Assembly: GCF_016522075.1 (NCBI RefSeq)
Contig: NZ_JAEHFW010000002.1
Location: forward strand, 744,001-808,000
Direction: 5' to 3'
Length of the DNA: 64,000 bases
Source of the DNA: Mucilaginibacter segetis
GTDB taxonomy: Bacteria; Bacteroidota; Bacteroidia; Sphingobacteriales; Sphingobacteriaceae
Shown: one piece after another, positions 1-7,560 of the stretch
How the letters are laid out: each line of letters starts with the position of its first letter
How positions within the stretch are numbered: the first letter of the stretch is position 1
Program-made: the position numbers and the translations under genes
The notes under the pieces: generated by a model
The model's input: only the letters and a program-made list of their open reading frames with translations
Databases searched by the model: none
What the model was told of the DNA's origin: nothing

Positions 1-805
1 CAGGTGCCAGTTTACTTAAACCAGCTACAGGCATTTTGTTATAATTATGATATGGATCGCGCAGATCGACCAATTTACGTGAGCTATCTGCCAAAAACTT
101 TTCTAACTCATACGTCTTGTTTGTGGCGGCCGTTGCTGCATCAGGTGTTAACCCTATTAGTTTGTATAAAGCAGGCAAGTGTTTTTGTTGATAGTCTGTA
201 CGTATATCAACACTATGCTGATCGGTATTAAAATAATAATCTCTATTAGGTAATCCGATACCTGTTTGATACAACTGTAAGGCTATTTTATCACTGTTTT
301 TGTCATCCTGCCCGGCATAAGCACCAATAGGAGTAGGTACACCTATGGTTGCCAGGTGTGCGAATTCATTTACCAGACTTTTTATATCGGTAATGTGATC
401 AATTTTGGCGAGCTCGTCTTTTAATGGACTTAAACCTTGTTTTTCAATGGATACCGTATCCATGCCGGTATAATAAAAATCGCCGATTTTTTGAGTGTTG
501 CTTCCCTTTTCAGCATTTGCCTTCATCGCATCCTCATTGATTTTTTTGAGTTTGCTGCGCAGATCTTCCTGTACAATGTTGCCTAAGCCCCAATAAGAGT
601 AAGCATCTGGTATAGGGTTTTCCTTAATCCATTTACCATTGGCATATTTAAAAAAATCATCGCCTGGTTTTACGGTTGTGTCCATATGACCAATCACCTG
701 GTCATTTTCCGCATAAATTTTAGTGCGGTCTTTATCTTTGCAGGCGGCAAGAAATAGTGCGCCGATTGAGCAAATAGCAATAGCGATAGTAGTTTTGTTT
801 TTCAT
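1..805 (-). CDS. M13 family metallopeptidase (neprilysin/PepO-like), C-terminus beyond window
   Basis: Reading the minus strand from the ATG at 805 gives 268 uninterrupted codons to the window edge. The product begins with a lipoprotein signal (hydrophobic stretch then LAAC at about residues 20-23), followed by the M13 N-terminal pattern: GDDFFKYANGKW, then IPDAYSYWG, then TGIGLPNRDYYF. These are hallmarks of the N-terminal domain of M13 zinc endopeptidases, which degrade peptides outside the inner membrane. The zinc-binding HExxH and downstream motifs would lie in the missing C-terminal part, so catalytic competence cannot be judged. Family members are usually near 670 residues, so about 60 percent is missing. 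No clear promoter box was found upstream. Confidence 0.9.
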   Translation of the reverse strand, partial: MKNKTTIAIAICSIGALFLAACKDKDRTKIYAENDQVIGHMDTTVKPGDDFFKYANGKWIKENPIPDAYSYWGLGNIVQEDLRSKLKKINEDAMKANAEKGSNTQKIGDFYYTGMDTVSIEKQGLSPLKDELAKIDHITDIKSLVNEFAHLATIGVPTPIGAYAGQDDKNSDKIALQLYQTGIGLPNRDYYFNTDQHSVDIRTDYQQKHLPALYKLIGLTPDAATAATNKTYELEKFLADSSRKLVDLRDPYHNYNKMPVAGLSKLAP

Positions 806-1328
806 CTTTTTAATTTTTGTATATAAAAAAATACAAGTAGTGTATGTTATAGCAGAATGTGGTAATAGCGTACTTATCCGGCTTTAATAAATTTTATTAA
901 ATGTGAGGTTAAAGCGGCATTAAAGCAAAATAATCTTTAAAATATTACAAAGAAAAATTCAACTAATAACATTATTGACTCTGATGAATTTTAGCAATTG
1001 GATTGAGCGGTTTTAAATAAGCCATATTTGTAAATATTTAAATATCAGTTATTAATAAATATTTGGAGCTGAGAAATTACAACTGTTAGATTATACCGAA
1101 TAATTTAGCAGGCAATATTTTTCCGGAAATGTGACCGTAATTCTTAGTATGCTAAATTATCTGGCTTCACTTTTGTAAAACAATTATGACTCTGCATTTA
1201 ACTGTGAAAAAAATAAAATACATCTACCTATAAAAAATTTTGTTTTGAATTCTCAGGCGCCCAAGTTGAGATGGAATTGTTCTTTATTTTGGGTTTAATC
1301 AATAGTTTAAATTAATTAGGGGAAAAGG
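806..1328. other. Gene-free AT-rich intergenic region
   Basis: Together with the terminator and promoter listed next, this makes a 606-bp gap between the divergent M13 peptidase and acyl-CoA dehydrogenase genes. I see no convincing coding frame. The only ATG-initiated frame near the right end is a 15-codon one (1190-1237) preceded at about 1172-1179 by CACTTTTG, one mismatch from TAnnTTTG. AT-rich palindromic runs occur near 1033-1070. The stretch from about 1172 to the hairpin at 1329 may be a short transcript of its own. Confidence 0.4.
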
Positions 1329-1355
1329 GAGCTTCAAAAGGCTCTCTTTTTTTAT
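1329..1355 (+). terminator. Intrinsic terminator with no gene upstream on its strand
   Basis: Arms GGGAGC (1329-1334) and GCTCTC (1343-1348) pair with one G-T wobble around an 8-nt loop and are followed by seven T residues. The nearest upstream gene points away, so this hairpin must end an unannotated transcript or act as a leader element. Confidence 0.6.
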
Positions 1356-1366
1356 GTACGATATTT

Positions 1367-1396
1367 TGCTATGCATGCATAATATTCATACCTTTA
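1367..1396 (+). promoter_or_regulatory. Candidate promoter of the acyl-CoA dehydrogenase gene
   Basis: TTTG at 1367-1370 and TACCTTTA at 1389-1396 (one mismatch to TAnnTTTG) are about 18 nt apart, a Bacteroidota -33/-7 arrangement. It lies after the hairpin at 1329, so the gene can be transcribed independently of that terminator. Confidence 0.35.
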
Positions 1397-1411
1397 AATT
1401 TTCCAAACACT

Positions 1412-2551
1412 ATGCAATTCAATTTAACTGAAGAACAAATTATGATTCGCCAGGCGGCGAGGGATTTTGCGCAAACCGAATTAAAACCGGGTGTAATTGA
1501 GCGCGATGAACATCAGAAATTTCCGGCTGAACAGGTAAAGATGCTTGGCGAGCTTGGTTTTTTGGGTATGATGGTGTCTCCTGAATATGGTGGTAGCGGC
1601 ATGGATGCCATATCATACGTATTGGTAATGGAGGAGTTATCCAAAGTAGATGCTTCTGCGTCAGTAGTGGTATCTGTTAATAACTCGTTAGTTTGTTACG
1701 GGCTGGAAAAATATGGAACCGAAGAACAAAAGCAAAAATACTTAGTGCCGCTTGCCAGGGGCGAAAAAATAGGTGCCTTTTGCCTTTCGGAACCTGAGGC
1801 AGGTTCTGATGCTACTTCGCAGCGTACTACAGCAATTGATATGGGCGACCATTATTTATTGAACGGAACTAAAAACTGGATCACCAATGGCAATTCAGCT
1901 TCTACCTATATAGTAATGGCGCAAACCGATGCGTCAAAAAAGCACCATGGGATTAATGCTTTAATTGTTGAGCGGGGAATGGAAGGATTTGAAGTGGGTG
2001 CTAAGGAGAATAAGCTCGGCATTCGTGGATCAGATACGCATTCTTTAATGTTTACTGATGTTAAGGTACCAAAAGAAAATCGCATAGGCGAAGATGGTTT
2101 TGGTTTTAAATTTGCCATGAGCATTTTGGAAGGCGGCCGTATAGGTATTGCATCGCAGGCATTAGGTATTGCGGCCGGCGCTTATGAACTATCAGTACAA
2201 TATGCTAAAGAAAGAAAAGCATTTGGTAAAACCTTGGCCGATTTGCAGGCCATACAATTTAAGCTGGCCGATATGGCTACGGAAATTGAAGCTGCAAGAT
2301 TACTGTGCTATAGAGCTGCATGGTTAAAGGATAATGGTCTGCCATATGCTCAGGCAGCATCAATGGCCAAACTTTTCGCATCGGAAACGGCTATGAAAAC
2401 AACTGTTGAAGCAGTACAGATACATGGAGGCTATGGCTTTGTAAAAGAATATCACGTAGAGCGTTTAATGCGTGATGCCAAAATTACCCAGATATACGAG
2501 GGGACATCTGAAATTCAAAGAATTGTCATATCGCGCGAAGTGTTAAAATAG
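1412..2551 (+). CDS. Acyl-CoA dehydrogenase (short/medium-chain type)
   Basis: This 379-residue flavoenzyme carries out alpha,beta-dehydrogenation of acyl-CoA thioesters and passes electrons to electron-transfer flavoprotein. It has the full domain order: N-terminal helical domain (about 1-120), beta domain with the FAD/substrate signature CLSEPEAGSDA (about 123-133), and a C-terminal helical domain. The catalytic base is visible as Glu363 in YEGTSEIQ, and IHGGYGF precedes it. Length and the position of Glu363 match butyryl/short-chain dehydrogenases rather than isovaleryl types, but chain-length preference cannot be fixed from sequence. It stands alone: the left side is gene-free and the next gene is an unrelated secreted protein, with no etfAB nearby. 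Confidence 0.93.
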   Translation: MQFNLTEEQIMIRQAARDFAQTELKPGVIERDEHQKFPAEQVKMLGELGFLGMMVSPEYGGSGMDAISYVLVMEELSKVDASASVVVSVNNSLVCYGLEKYGTEEQKQKYLVPLARGEKIGAFCLSEPEAGSDATSQRTTAIDMGDHYLLNGTKNWITNGNSASTYIVMAQTDASKKHHGINALIVERGMEGFEVGAKENKLGIRGSDTHSLMFTDVKVPKENRIGEDGFGFKFAMSILEGGRIGIASQALGIAAGAYELSVQYAKERKAFGKTLADLQAIQFKLADMATEIEAARLLCYRAAWLKDNGLPYAQAASMAKLFASETAMKTTVEAVQIHGGYGFVKEYHVERLMRDAKITQIYEGTSEIQRIVISREVLK

Positions 2552-2605
2552 TTAAATCTGTTTCGTTATTTTTGATAGTATACAGAAGAGGTAGACTATT
2601 TATTG

Positions 2606-3838
2606 ATGATCAAAAAAGTAATATTAAACTGCATACTATTTACAGTAATTGCATGTGCTGGTTTTGCACAGGTCAAATTAAGTGATGGTACATGGCGCGG
2701 AGCATTAATTACTAAAACAGGAAATGAGATCCCGTTTAATTTTGAAGTGACGCATACCAATGGCAAAGCTGTAATTGCTATTATAAACAATACCGAACGT
2801 TTTAAAGTAAACGATATAACTATCCGGCAGGATTCTGTTTTTATAAAGATGCCTTTGTTCGATTCGGAGTTTCGGTTAAAATTAGCCGATAATACGTTAA
2901 CCGGGCAATGGATAAAGCATTTAGGTGAAAGCGATGTCCCCATGGATTTTACCGCAACAGCTAATACCCCCTGGCGTTTTTTAGCATCTCCTGAACCCCC
3001 TGCTCAAAATTTATCCGGCAGATGGTCTGCTATATTTGGCGATGGTGATTCCCGGGATACTACTGTTGGCGAGTTTACACAAACGGGCAATAAAATAGCC
3101 GGAACATTTTTAACTACAACCGGTGATTACCGTTTTTTAGAAGGCACAGTTTCGGATAATAAATTACAGCTTTCGTGCTTTGACGGAGGCCATGCTTTTT
3201 TGTTTACGGCTGATATAAAGAACGATAAAACATTAACAAACGGAAAGTTTTTTTCAGGCTCAACGGGAACTGATGTATGGGAAGCTTTGCGAAACGAGAA
3301 TGCAAAACTACCGGATGCTTATTCATTAACAGCATTAAAACCCGGCTACAAAACACTGGCTTTTAGTTTTAAAGATTTGAATGGTAAAGCGGTCTCGCTA
3401 ACAGACCAACGATTCAAAAATAAGGTGGTTATTGTGCAAATTTTAGGATCGTGGTGCCCAAACTGTATGGATGAAACAGCGTACCTTGCGGGTTACTATA
3501 AAAAATATCATCCTAAAGGTGTGGAAATAGTTGGGCTGGCTTATGAACGTACTACAGATTTTGATCGCTCTAAAAGGGTGCTTACCCAAATTAAAAAGCG
3601 CTTTAATATTGCTTACCCCCTACTAATTACCGGCTATACCAATAACAAAACAGAGGCTGCCAAAAGTTTACCCATGCTTACTAAAGTAGTAAGTTTTCCA
3701 TCCACCATTATTATTGATAAGAGCGGTAATGTGCGTAAAATACATACCGGCTTTAGCGGACCCGGTACAGGCGAACATTATACCGAATTTATCAATGAGT
3801 TTGAAAAATTGACGGACGATCTGCTGGCTGAAAAGTAG
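2606..3838 (+). CDS. Secreted TlpA-like thioredoxin-fold oxidoreductase
   Basis: The product is about 410 residues with a signal peptide (cleavage after about residue 20, FAQ) and a C-terminal thioredoxin-like domain. The active site is WCPNC (Cys284, Cys287), followed by a cis-proline region near FPSTIIID. The middle third (about 20-250) is beta-rich with two weakly repeated segments and has no motif I recognise. Such TlpA-type proteins reduce or oxidise thiols in the periplasm. I place the start at ATG 2606; a TTG one codon earlier would also fit. The gene ends 8 bp from the convergent mqnD gene and no terminator hairpin is visible between them. Confidence 0.82.
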   Translation: MIKKVILNCILFTVIACAGFAQVKLSDGTWRGALITKTGNEIPFNFEVTHTNGKAVIAIINNTERFKVNDITIRQDSVFIKMPLFDSEFRLKLADNTLTGQWIKHLGESDVPMDFTATANTPWRFLASPEPPAQNLSGRWSAIFGDGDSRDTTVGEFTQTGNKIAGTFLTTTGDYRFLEGTVSDNKLQLSCFDGGHAFLFTADIKNDKTLTNGKFFSGSTGTDVWEALRNENAKLPDAYSLTALKPGYKTLAFSFKDLNGKAVSLTDQRFKNKVVIVQILGSWCPNCMDETAYLAGYYKKYHPKGVEIVGLAYERTTDFDRSKRVLTQIKKRFNIAYPLLITGYTNNKTEAAKSLPMLTKVVSFPSTIIIDKSGNVRKIHTGFSGPGTGEHYTEFINEFEKLTDDLLAEK

Positions 3839-3846
3839 TTTTTTAA

Positions 3847-4698
3847 TTAAGGATTCAGGAACAAACTTTCGTTTATCATAGGGATGATGCCTTTTTCTAA
3901 TGCGGTATCAAACAATAGCTTTATAGCTTTTTTACCATCTGTTCCTAAATTAACCGAAAACTTGTTTACATATAGTTCAATGTGTTTGTACATTACCTCT
4001 TCACTCATTTCCTGCGCATGTGAGCGTATATATTCCAAACCTGATTTTGGATGGGCAAAGGCAAATTCTACAGAGCGTTGTAACACCCTGTTTATTTTAT
4101 GCTGAACATCAGCAGGCAGATTACGGTTAGCAACTATTCCGCCTAATGGAATGGCGCAGCCTGTCCTTTTTTCCCAGTAATCGCCCAGGTCAATTATTTT
4201 TTGCAGGCCCTTGTCCTGATAGGTAAAACGATTCTCGTGAATAATAAGACCGATATCTATCCTATCTTGTAAAACAGCATTCTCTATATCCGAAAAAACA
4301 AGCTCCTGTTTATTAACGGCCTCCGGAAAAGCCAGGCTTAATAAAAAATTTGCTGTTGTATATTTACCGGGTATTCCAATTTTGAGCGTTGAATTCCCTA
4401 ATTTTAAGCGTTCATGGAGTTCTGCAGCATTCCCCTTGCAGATCAACAAAGGCCCCACTCCGAAACCCAGCGCACTGCCTGCATCCAGTAAAATGTATTT
4501 ATCGGTAGCATAGGCAAAAGCGTGGTAACTTAATTTGGTAATATCCAGTTCACCACGAAATGCTTTTTGATTGAGTGTTTCCACATCCTCATAAAAAACA
4601 TCGAAATCAAGTCCTTCGGTGTCTATCTTATGGTGAATAAGCGCGTCAAAAATAAAAGTATCGTTGGGGCACGGCGAAAAGCCAATAGTAAGTTTCAT
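3847..4698 (-). CDS. mqnD: 1,4-dihydroxy-6-naphthoate synthase (menaquinone, futalosine pathway)
   Basis: MqnD converts cyclic dehypoxanthine futalosine to 1,4-dihydroxy-6-naphthoate. The 283-residue protein has the periplasmic-binding-protein fold of the family and its N-terminal signature SPCPNDTFIFDAL (residues 8-20), followed by FYEDVETLN and TKLSYHAFAY, which line the active site. A late GIVANRNLP segment is also typical. It follows mqnB by 49 bp on the same strand, so the two are probably one operon. The remaining pathway genes (mqnA, mqnC, mqnE) are not in the window. This implies menaquinone synthesis by the futalosine route, not the classical MenFDHCEB route. Confidence 0.93.
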   Translation of the reverse strand: MKLTIGFSPCPNDTFIFDALIHHKIDTEGLDFDVFYEDVETLNQKAFRGELDITKLSYHAFAYATDKYILLDAGSALGFGVGPLLICKGNAAELHERLKLGNSTLKIGIPGKYTTANFLLSLAFPEAVNKQELVFSDIENAVLQDRIDIGLIIHENRFTYQDKGLQKIIDLGDYWEKRTGCAIPLGGIVANRNLPADVQHKINRVLQRSVEFAFAHPKSGLEYIRSHAQEMSEEVMYKHIELYVNKFSVNLGTDGKKAIKLLFDTALEKGIIPMINESLFLNP

Positions 4699-4747
4699 GA
4701 ATTTAATTTTACCGGGGTTAAAGATTAAAAGCCGATTATATAGCCTG

Positions 4748-5404
4748 TCAAACTTCTAACCTGTGTAATAGTTGCAGCGCAAATGTATTAAGATTTTTAA
4801 CGGCCAGGCCTATCTGCCAGGTATCCCGGTTACGTTTCTCCACGTAATTTGACACTGCCCTGATCTGTATACAAGGTAATTTTGCTTGGTGGCATGCATA
4901 AAAAAATGCCGCGCCTTCCATACTTTCCATATTTGGATTTAAACGCTCTATTATCTTTTTAATAGATAATTCGTTGCCATGAACAGTATTCACAGTAATG
5001 GCGGTAGCTTTTCTTAGCTCTATACCGTCAACTATATCTGCCAGCTTTTTACTTGCTTTAAAAACGCTTTCGCCAAATCCCAGTTCATTTATCGTTAAGA
5101 AAGAGCTATCATCTTGTGCGCCTAGTTCAGCTAATGTATCAGAGGTTATTTCTACAACTTCGCCTAAAGCAATGTTGCGGTCAAAACTACCTGCAATACC
5201 CAAATTAATGGCCAAATCATAGTGATTTTTTGCATGTTCGTGTCCTATTGCAAACGCCGCAGCTACCATACCCACCCCGGTGATAATTAAGGTATGTTGT
5301 AAATCTGCTGAAATATAACGGCCGCCAGTTGGCGTTGCTTTTTTAAATTTTGACACTAAACCATCAACCTCCGGCACTGTAGCTGCTACAAATAAAATAC
5401 GCAT
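4748..5404 (-). CDS. mqnB: Futalosine hydrolase
   Basis: MqnB removes hypoxanthine from futalosine, giving dehypoxanthine futalosine for MqnC. The 218-residue protein has the nucleoside-phosphorylase/hydrolase fold: GVGMVAAAFA at about 43-52, NLGIAGSFD at about 67-75 and MESMEGAAFFYAC at about 159-171, where the Met-Glu pair contacts the ribose, as in MTA/SAH nucleosidases. The adjacent mqnD gene favours futalosine hydrolase over MTA/SAH nucleosidase. The ATG at 5404 faces the PTPS gene across a 73-bp divergent region. Confidence 0.9.
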   Translation of the reverse strand: MRILFVAATVPEVDGLVSKFKKATPTGGRYISADLQHTLIITGVGMVAAAFAIGHEHAKNHYDLAINLGIAGSFDRNIALGEVVEITSDTLAELGAQDDSSFLTINELGFGESVFKASKKLADIVDGIELRKATAITVNTVHGNELSIKKIIERLNPNMESMEGAAFFYACHQAKLPCIQIRAVSNYVEKRNRDTWQIGLAVKNLNTFALQLLHRLEV

Positions 5405-5455
5405 ACTGGCTTTTTTTGACTGCTAAGATAAAACAACTCACCTGTTTTTGTTTTG

Positions 5456-5463
5456 TATATTTG
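5456..5463 (+). promoter_or_regulatory. -7 box (TATATTTG) of the PTPS gene
   Basis: A perfect TAnnTTTG lies 15 nt before the ATG at 5478. Transcription would start near 5470, so upstream TTG codons in the same frame are not credible starts. This fixes the start at 5478 or 5481. Confidence 0.6.
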
Positions 5464-5477
5464 CACCATTAATTGTT

Positions 5478-5897
5478 ATGATGATACATATTACGCGCAA
5501 AGAGCATTTTAATGCAGCACACCGGATGTACCGGGAAGAGTGGAGCGCAGAGAAAAATAACGAAGTGTTTGGCAAATGTGCCAACCCAAACTGGCATGGC
5601 CACAATTACAATTTGTTTGTAACGGTAAAAGGCGAGGTAACGCATGCAACCGGGTATCTTATTGATCTTAAAGAGTTAAAAGATATCATTAACGAATATA
5701 TAATTGAAAAGCTTGACCATAAGAACCTTAATCTGGATGTAGATTTTATGGCGGGAAAAATGGCATCAACGGAATTGCTTTGTATTGAGATTTTCAATCA
5801 GCTAAAAGCTCCTATCGAGGCTTATCCCGGTGTTTATTTGCATTCAGTTAAGCTTTACGAAACCGAAAATAACTCTGCTGAATACTTTGGTGGATAA
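5478..5897 (+). CDS. 6-pyruvoyl-tetrahydropterin synthase family protein, eukaryotic-type active site
   Basis: The 139-residue protein belongs to the PTPS/QueD family, which acts on 7,8-dihydroneopterin triphosphate. Zinc ligands are His15 (FNAAH), His40 and His42 (HGHNY). The nucleophile is Cys34 in FGKCANPNWHGHNY, with five residues between Cys and the first His. That spacing and surrounding sequence match animal PTPS, whereas E. coli QueD has three residues (CxxxHGH). Asp80-His81 in LDHKNLNLD and Glu128 in YETE complete the PTPS catalytic set. folE starts 9 bp downstream, so the substrate-making enzyme is co-transcribed. The product could feed a biopterin-like cofactor or, less likely, queuosine. 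Confidence 0.87.
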   Translation: MMIHITRKEHFNAAHRMYREEWSAEKNNEVFGKCANPNWHGHNYNLFVTVKGEVTHATGYLIDLKELKDIINEYIIEKLDHKNLNLDVDFMAGKMASTELLCIEIFNQLKAPIEAYPGVYLHSVKLYETENNSAEYFGG

Positions 5898-5906
5898 AAT
5901 TTAATA

Positions 5907-6545
5907 ATGAAGAACGAAGACGAAATTCCTGATCGTGATGAGGGGATTAACGGATATCAAAAGATCGACCGTTATAACCCGGAACTGATCAGCAACTTAT
6001 CCGCGCATTACCATGATGTGCTGAAGCAAATCGGCGAAAATCCTGAGCGGGAAGGACTTTTAAAAACACCTGAACGTATTGCTAAGGCAATGCTTTACCT
6101 TACCCATGGGTATGAACTTGATGCTAAAGAGATACTGAACTCCGCTATGTTTAAAGAGGAGTATAGCCAAATGGTTATTGTAAAAGACATTGAGGTTTAT
6201 TCCATGTGCGAGCATCATATGTTGCCTTTTTTTGGGAAGGCCCATATTGCCTACATACCAAACGGATATGTGGTTGGCCTTAGTAAGATACCTCGTATAG
6301 TTGATGTGTTTGCCCGTCGACTGCAGGTTCAGGAACGTCTGACTAACGAGATTCGTGATTGTATACAGGAGACATTACAACCAATAGGTGTTGGTGTGGT
6401 AATTGAATGCCGCCATTTGTGCATGAGTATGCGCGGCGTGCAAAAACAAAACTCCGTTACTACAACGTCGGCCTTTACGGGCGAGTTTTTGAAAGAGAAA
6501 ACACGTACAGAGTTTTTAAATCTAATATCATCCAGGCTAAGTTAA
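5907..6545 (+). CDS. folE: GTP cyclohydrolase I
   Basis: FolE converts GTP to 7,8-dihydroneopterin triphosphate, the entry point to folate and other pterins. The 212-residue protein has the expected zinc ligands Cys101 and His104 (MCEHHMLPF) and Cys172 (RHLCMSMRG), plus the substrate-binding segments [17 protein letters not shown] and [10 protein letters not shown]. The N-terminal 40 residues are variable and charged, as is usual. It lies 9 bp after the PTPS gene, whose enzyme uses FolE's product, so the pair forms a pterin unit. No folB, folK or folP is present here. Confidence 0.96.
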   Translation: MKNEDEIPDRDEGINGYQKIDRYNPELISNLSAHYHDVLKQIGENPEREGLLKTPERIAKAMLYLTHGYELDAKEILNSAMFKEEYSQMVIVKDIEVYSMCEHHMLPFFGKAHIAYIPNGYVVGLSKIPRIVDVFARRLQVQERLTNEIRDCIQETLQPIGVGVVIECRHLCMSMRGVQKQNSVTTTSAFTGEFLKEKTRTEFLNLISSRLS

Positions 6546-6621
6546 ACCTTTGTCTGAATTTTTATATAAAATATAGCGACATCCGTTTGCTATAAATAAG
6601 TAACCTTAAAAATCAATATAA

Positions 6622-7506
6622 ATGAAAGCATATGTATTTCCCGGGCAGGGAGCACAGTTTCCGGGAATGGGTAAAGACCTTTACGAACAATCTGAACAGG
6701 CCCGTGAATTATTTGAACAGGCTAATGAAATTTTAGGTTTCCGGATAACTGATATCATGTTTGATGGTACAGAGGAAGATCTGAAACAAACCAATGTAAC
6801 ACAACCGGCTATTTTTATTCACTCGGTAATTGTAGCTAAAGTTTTGGCTGACGATTTTCAGCCAGATATGGTTGCGGGGCATTCTTTGGGAGAATTCTCG
6901 GCGTTGGTGGCAACCGGTGCGATTTCATTTGAAGATGGGTTACGCCTGGTATCCGCGCGTGCTAATGCCATGCAAAAGGCCTGCGAAATTCAACCGTCAG
7001 CTATGGCAGCTATATTAGGACTGGATGATTTTACAGTAGAAGATATTTGCCAGCAAATAAGTGACATTGTAGTACCCGCAAATTATAATTGCCCCGGACA
7101 GTTAGTGATCTCAGGCACTATTGCCGGGGTAGATCTGGCTTGCGAAAAAATGACTGCTGCAGGTGCCAAAAGAGCGTTGAAACTTAACGTTGGGGGGGCT
7201 TTTCATTCACCGCTGATGGAAGCAGCCCGGGTGGAGTTAGAGACCGCAATTCTAAACACTTCTTTTAACAAACCGGTATGCCCTGTTTACCAAAATATTG
7301 ATGCCAAACCATATACTGAGGTGGAAAAAATAAAGCATAACCTGATAGCCCAGCTAACAGGCCCGGTAAGGTGGACGCAAACCATTGAACATATGATTGA
7401 TGATGGAGCTACTTTGTTTACCGAAGTTGGCCCCGGAAAAGTGTTGCAGGGATTGGTTAAAAAGATAAATAAAACAGCAACAACAGCAGCAGCGATAATA
7501 TTTTAA
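6622..7506 (+). CDS. fabD: Malonyl-CoA:acyl carrier protein transacylase
   Basis: FabD moves malonyl groups from CoA to ACP for fatty-acid chain extension in the cytoplasm. The protein has 294 residues, close to the usual 300. The nucleophile is Ser88 in GHSLGEFSAL, His195 in GAFHSPLM completes the dyad, and the N-terminal FPGQGAQFPGMG binds the phosphopantetheine side. The C-terminal EVGPGKVLQGL is also conserved. It stands 76 bp after folE, without other fab genes around it. Confidence 0.96.
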   Translation: MKAYVFPGQGAQFPGMGKDLYEQSEQARELFEQANEILGFRITDIMFDGTEEDLKQTNVTQPAIFIHSVIVAKVLADDFQPDMVAGHSLGEFSALVATGAISFEDGLRLVSARANAMQKACEIQPSAMAAILGLDDFTVEDICQQISDIVVPANYNCPGQLVISGTIAGVDLACEKMTAAGAKRALKLNVGGAFHSPLMEAARVELETAILNTSFNKPVCPVYQNIDAKPYTEVEKIKHNLIAQLTGPVRWTQTIEHMIDDGATLFTEVGPGKVLQGLVKKINKTATTAAAIIF

Positions 7507-7560
7507 ACAATTACGTAGTTAAATGCTTTGGTAGATATAATTTACTTTTAAAAAATCAGT

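Noticed and set aside
4-231. Short plus-strand open frame at the left edge
   Set aside because: It is antisense to the M13 peptidase, whose minus-strand frame is uninterrupted and carries family motifs.
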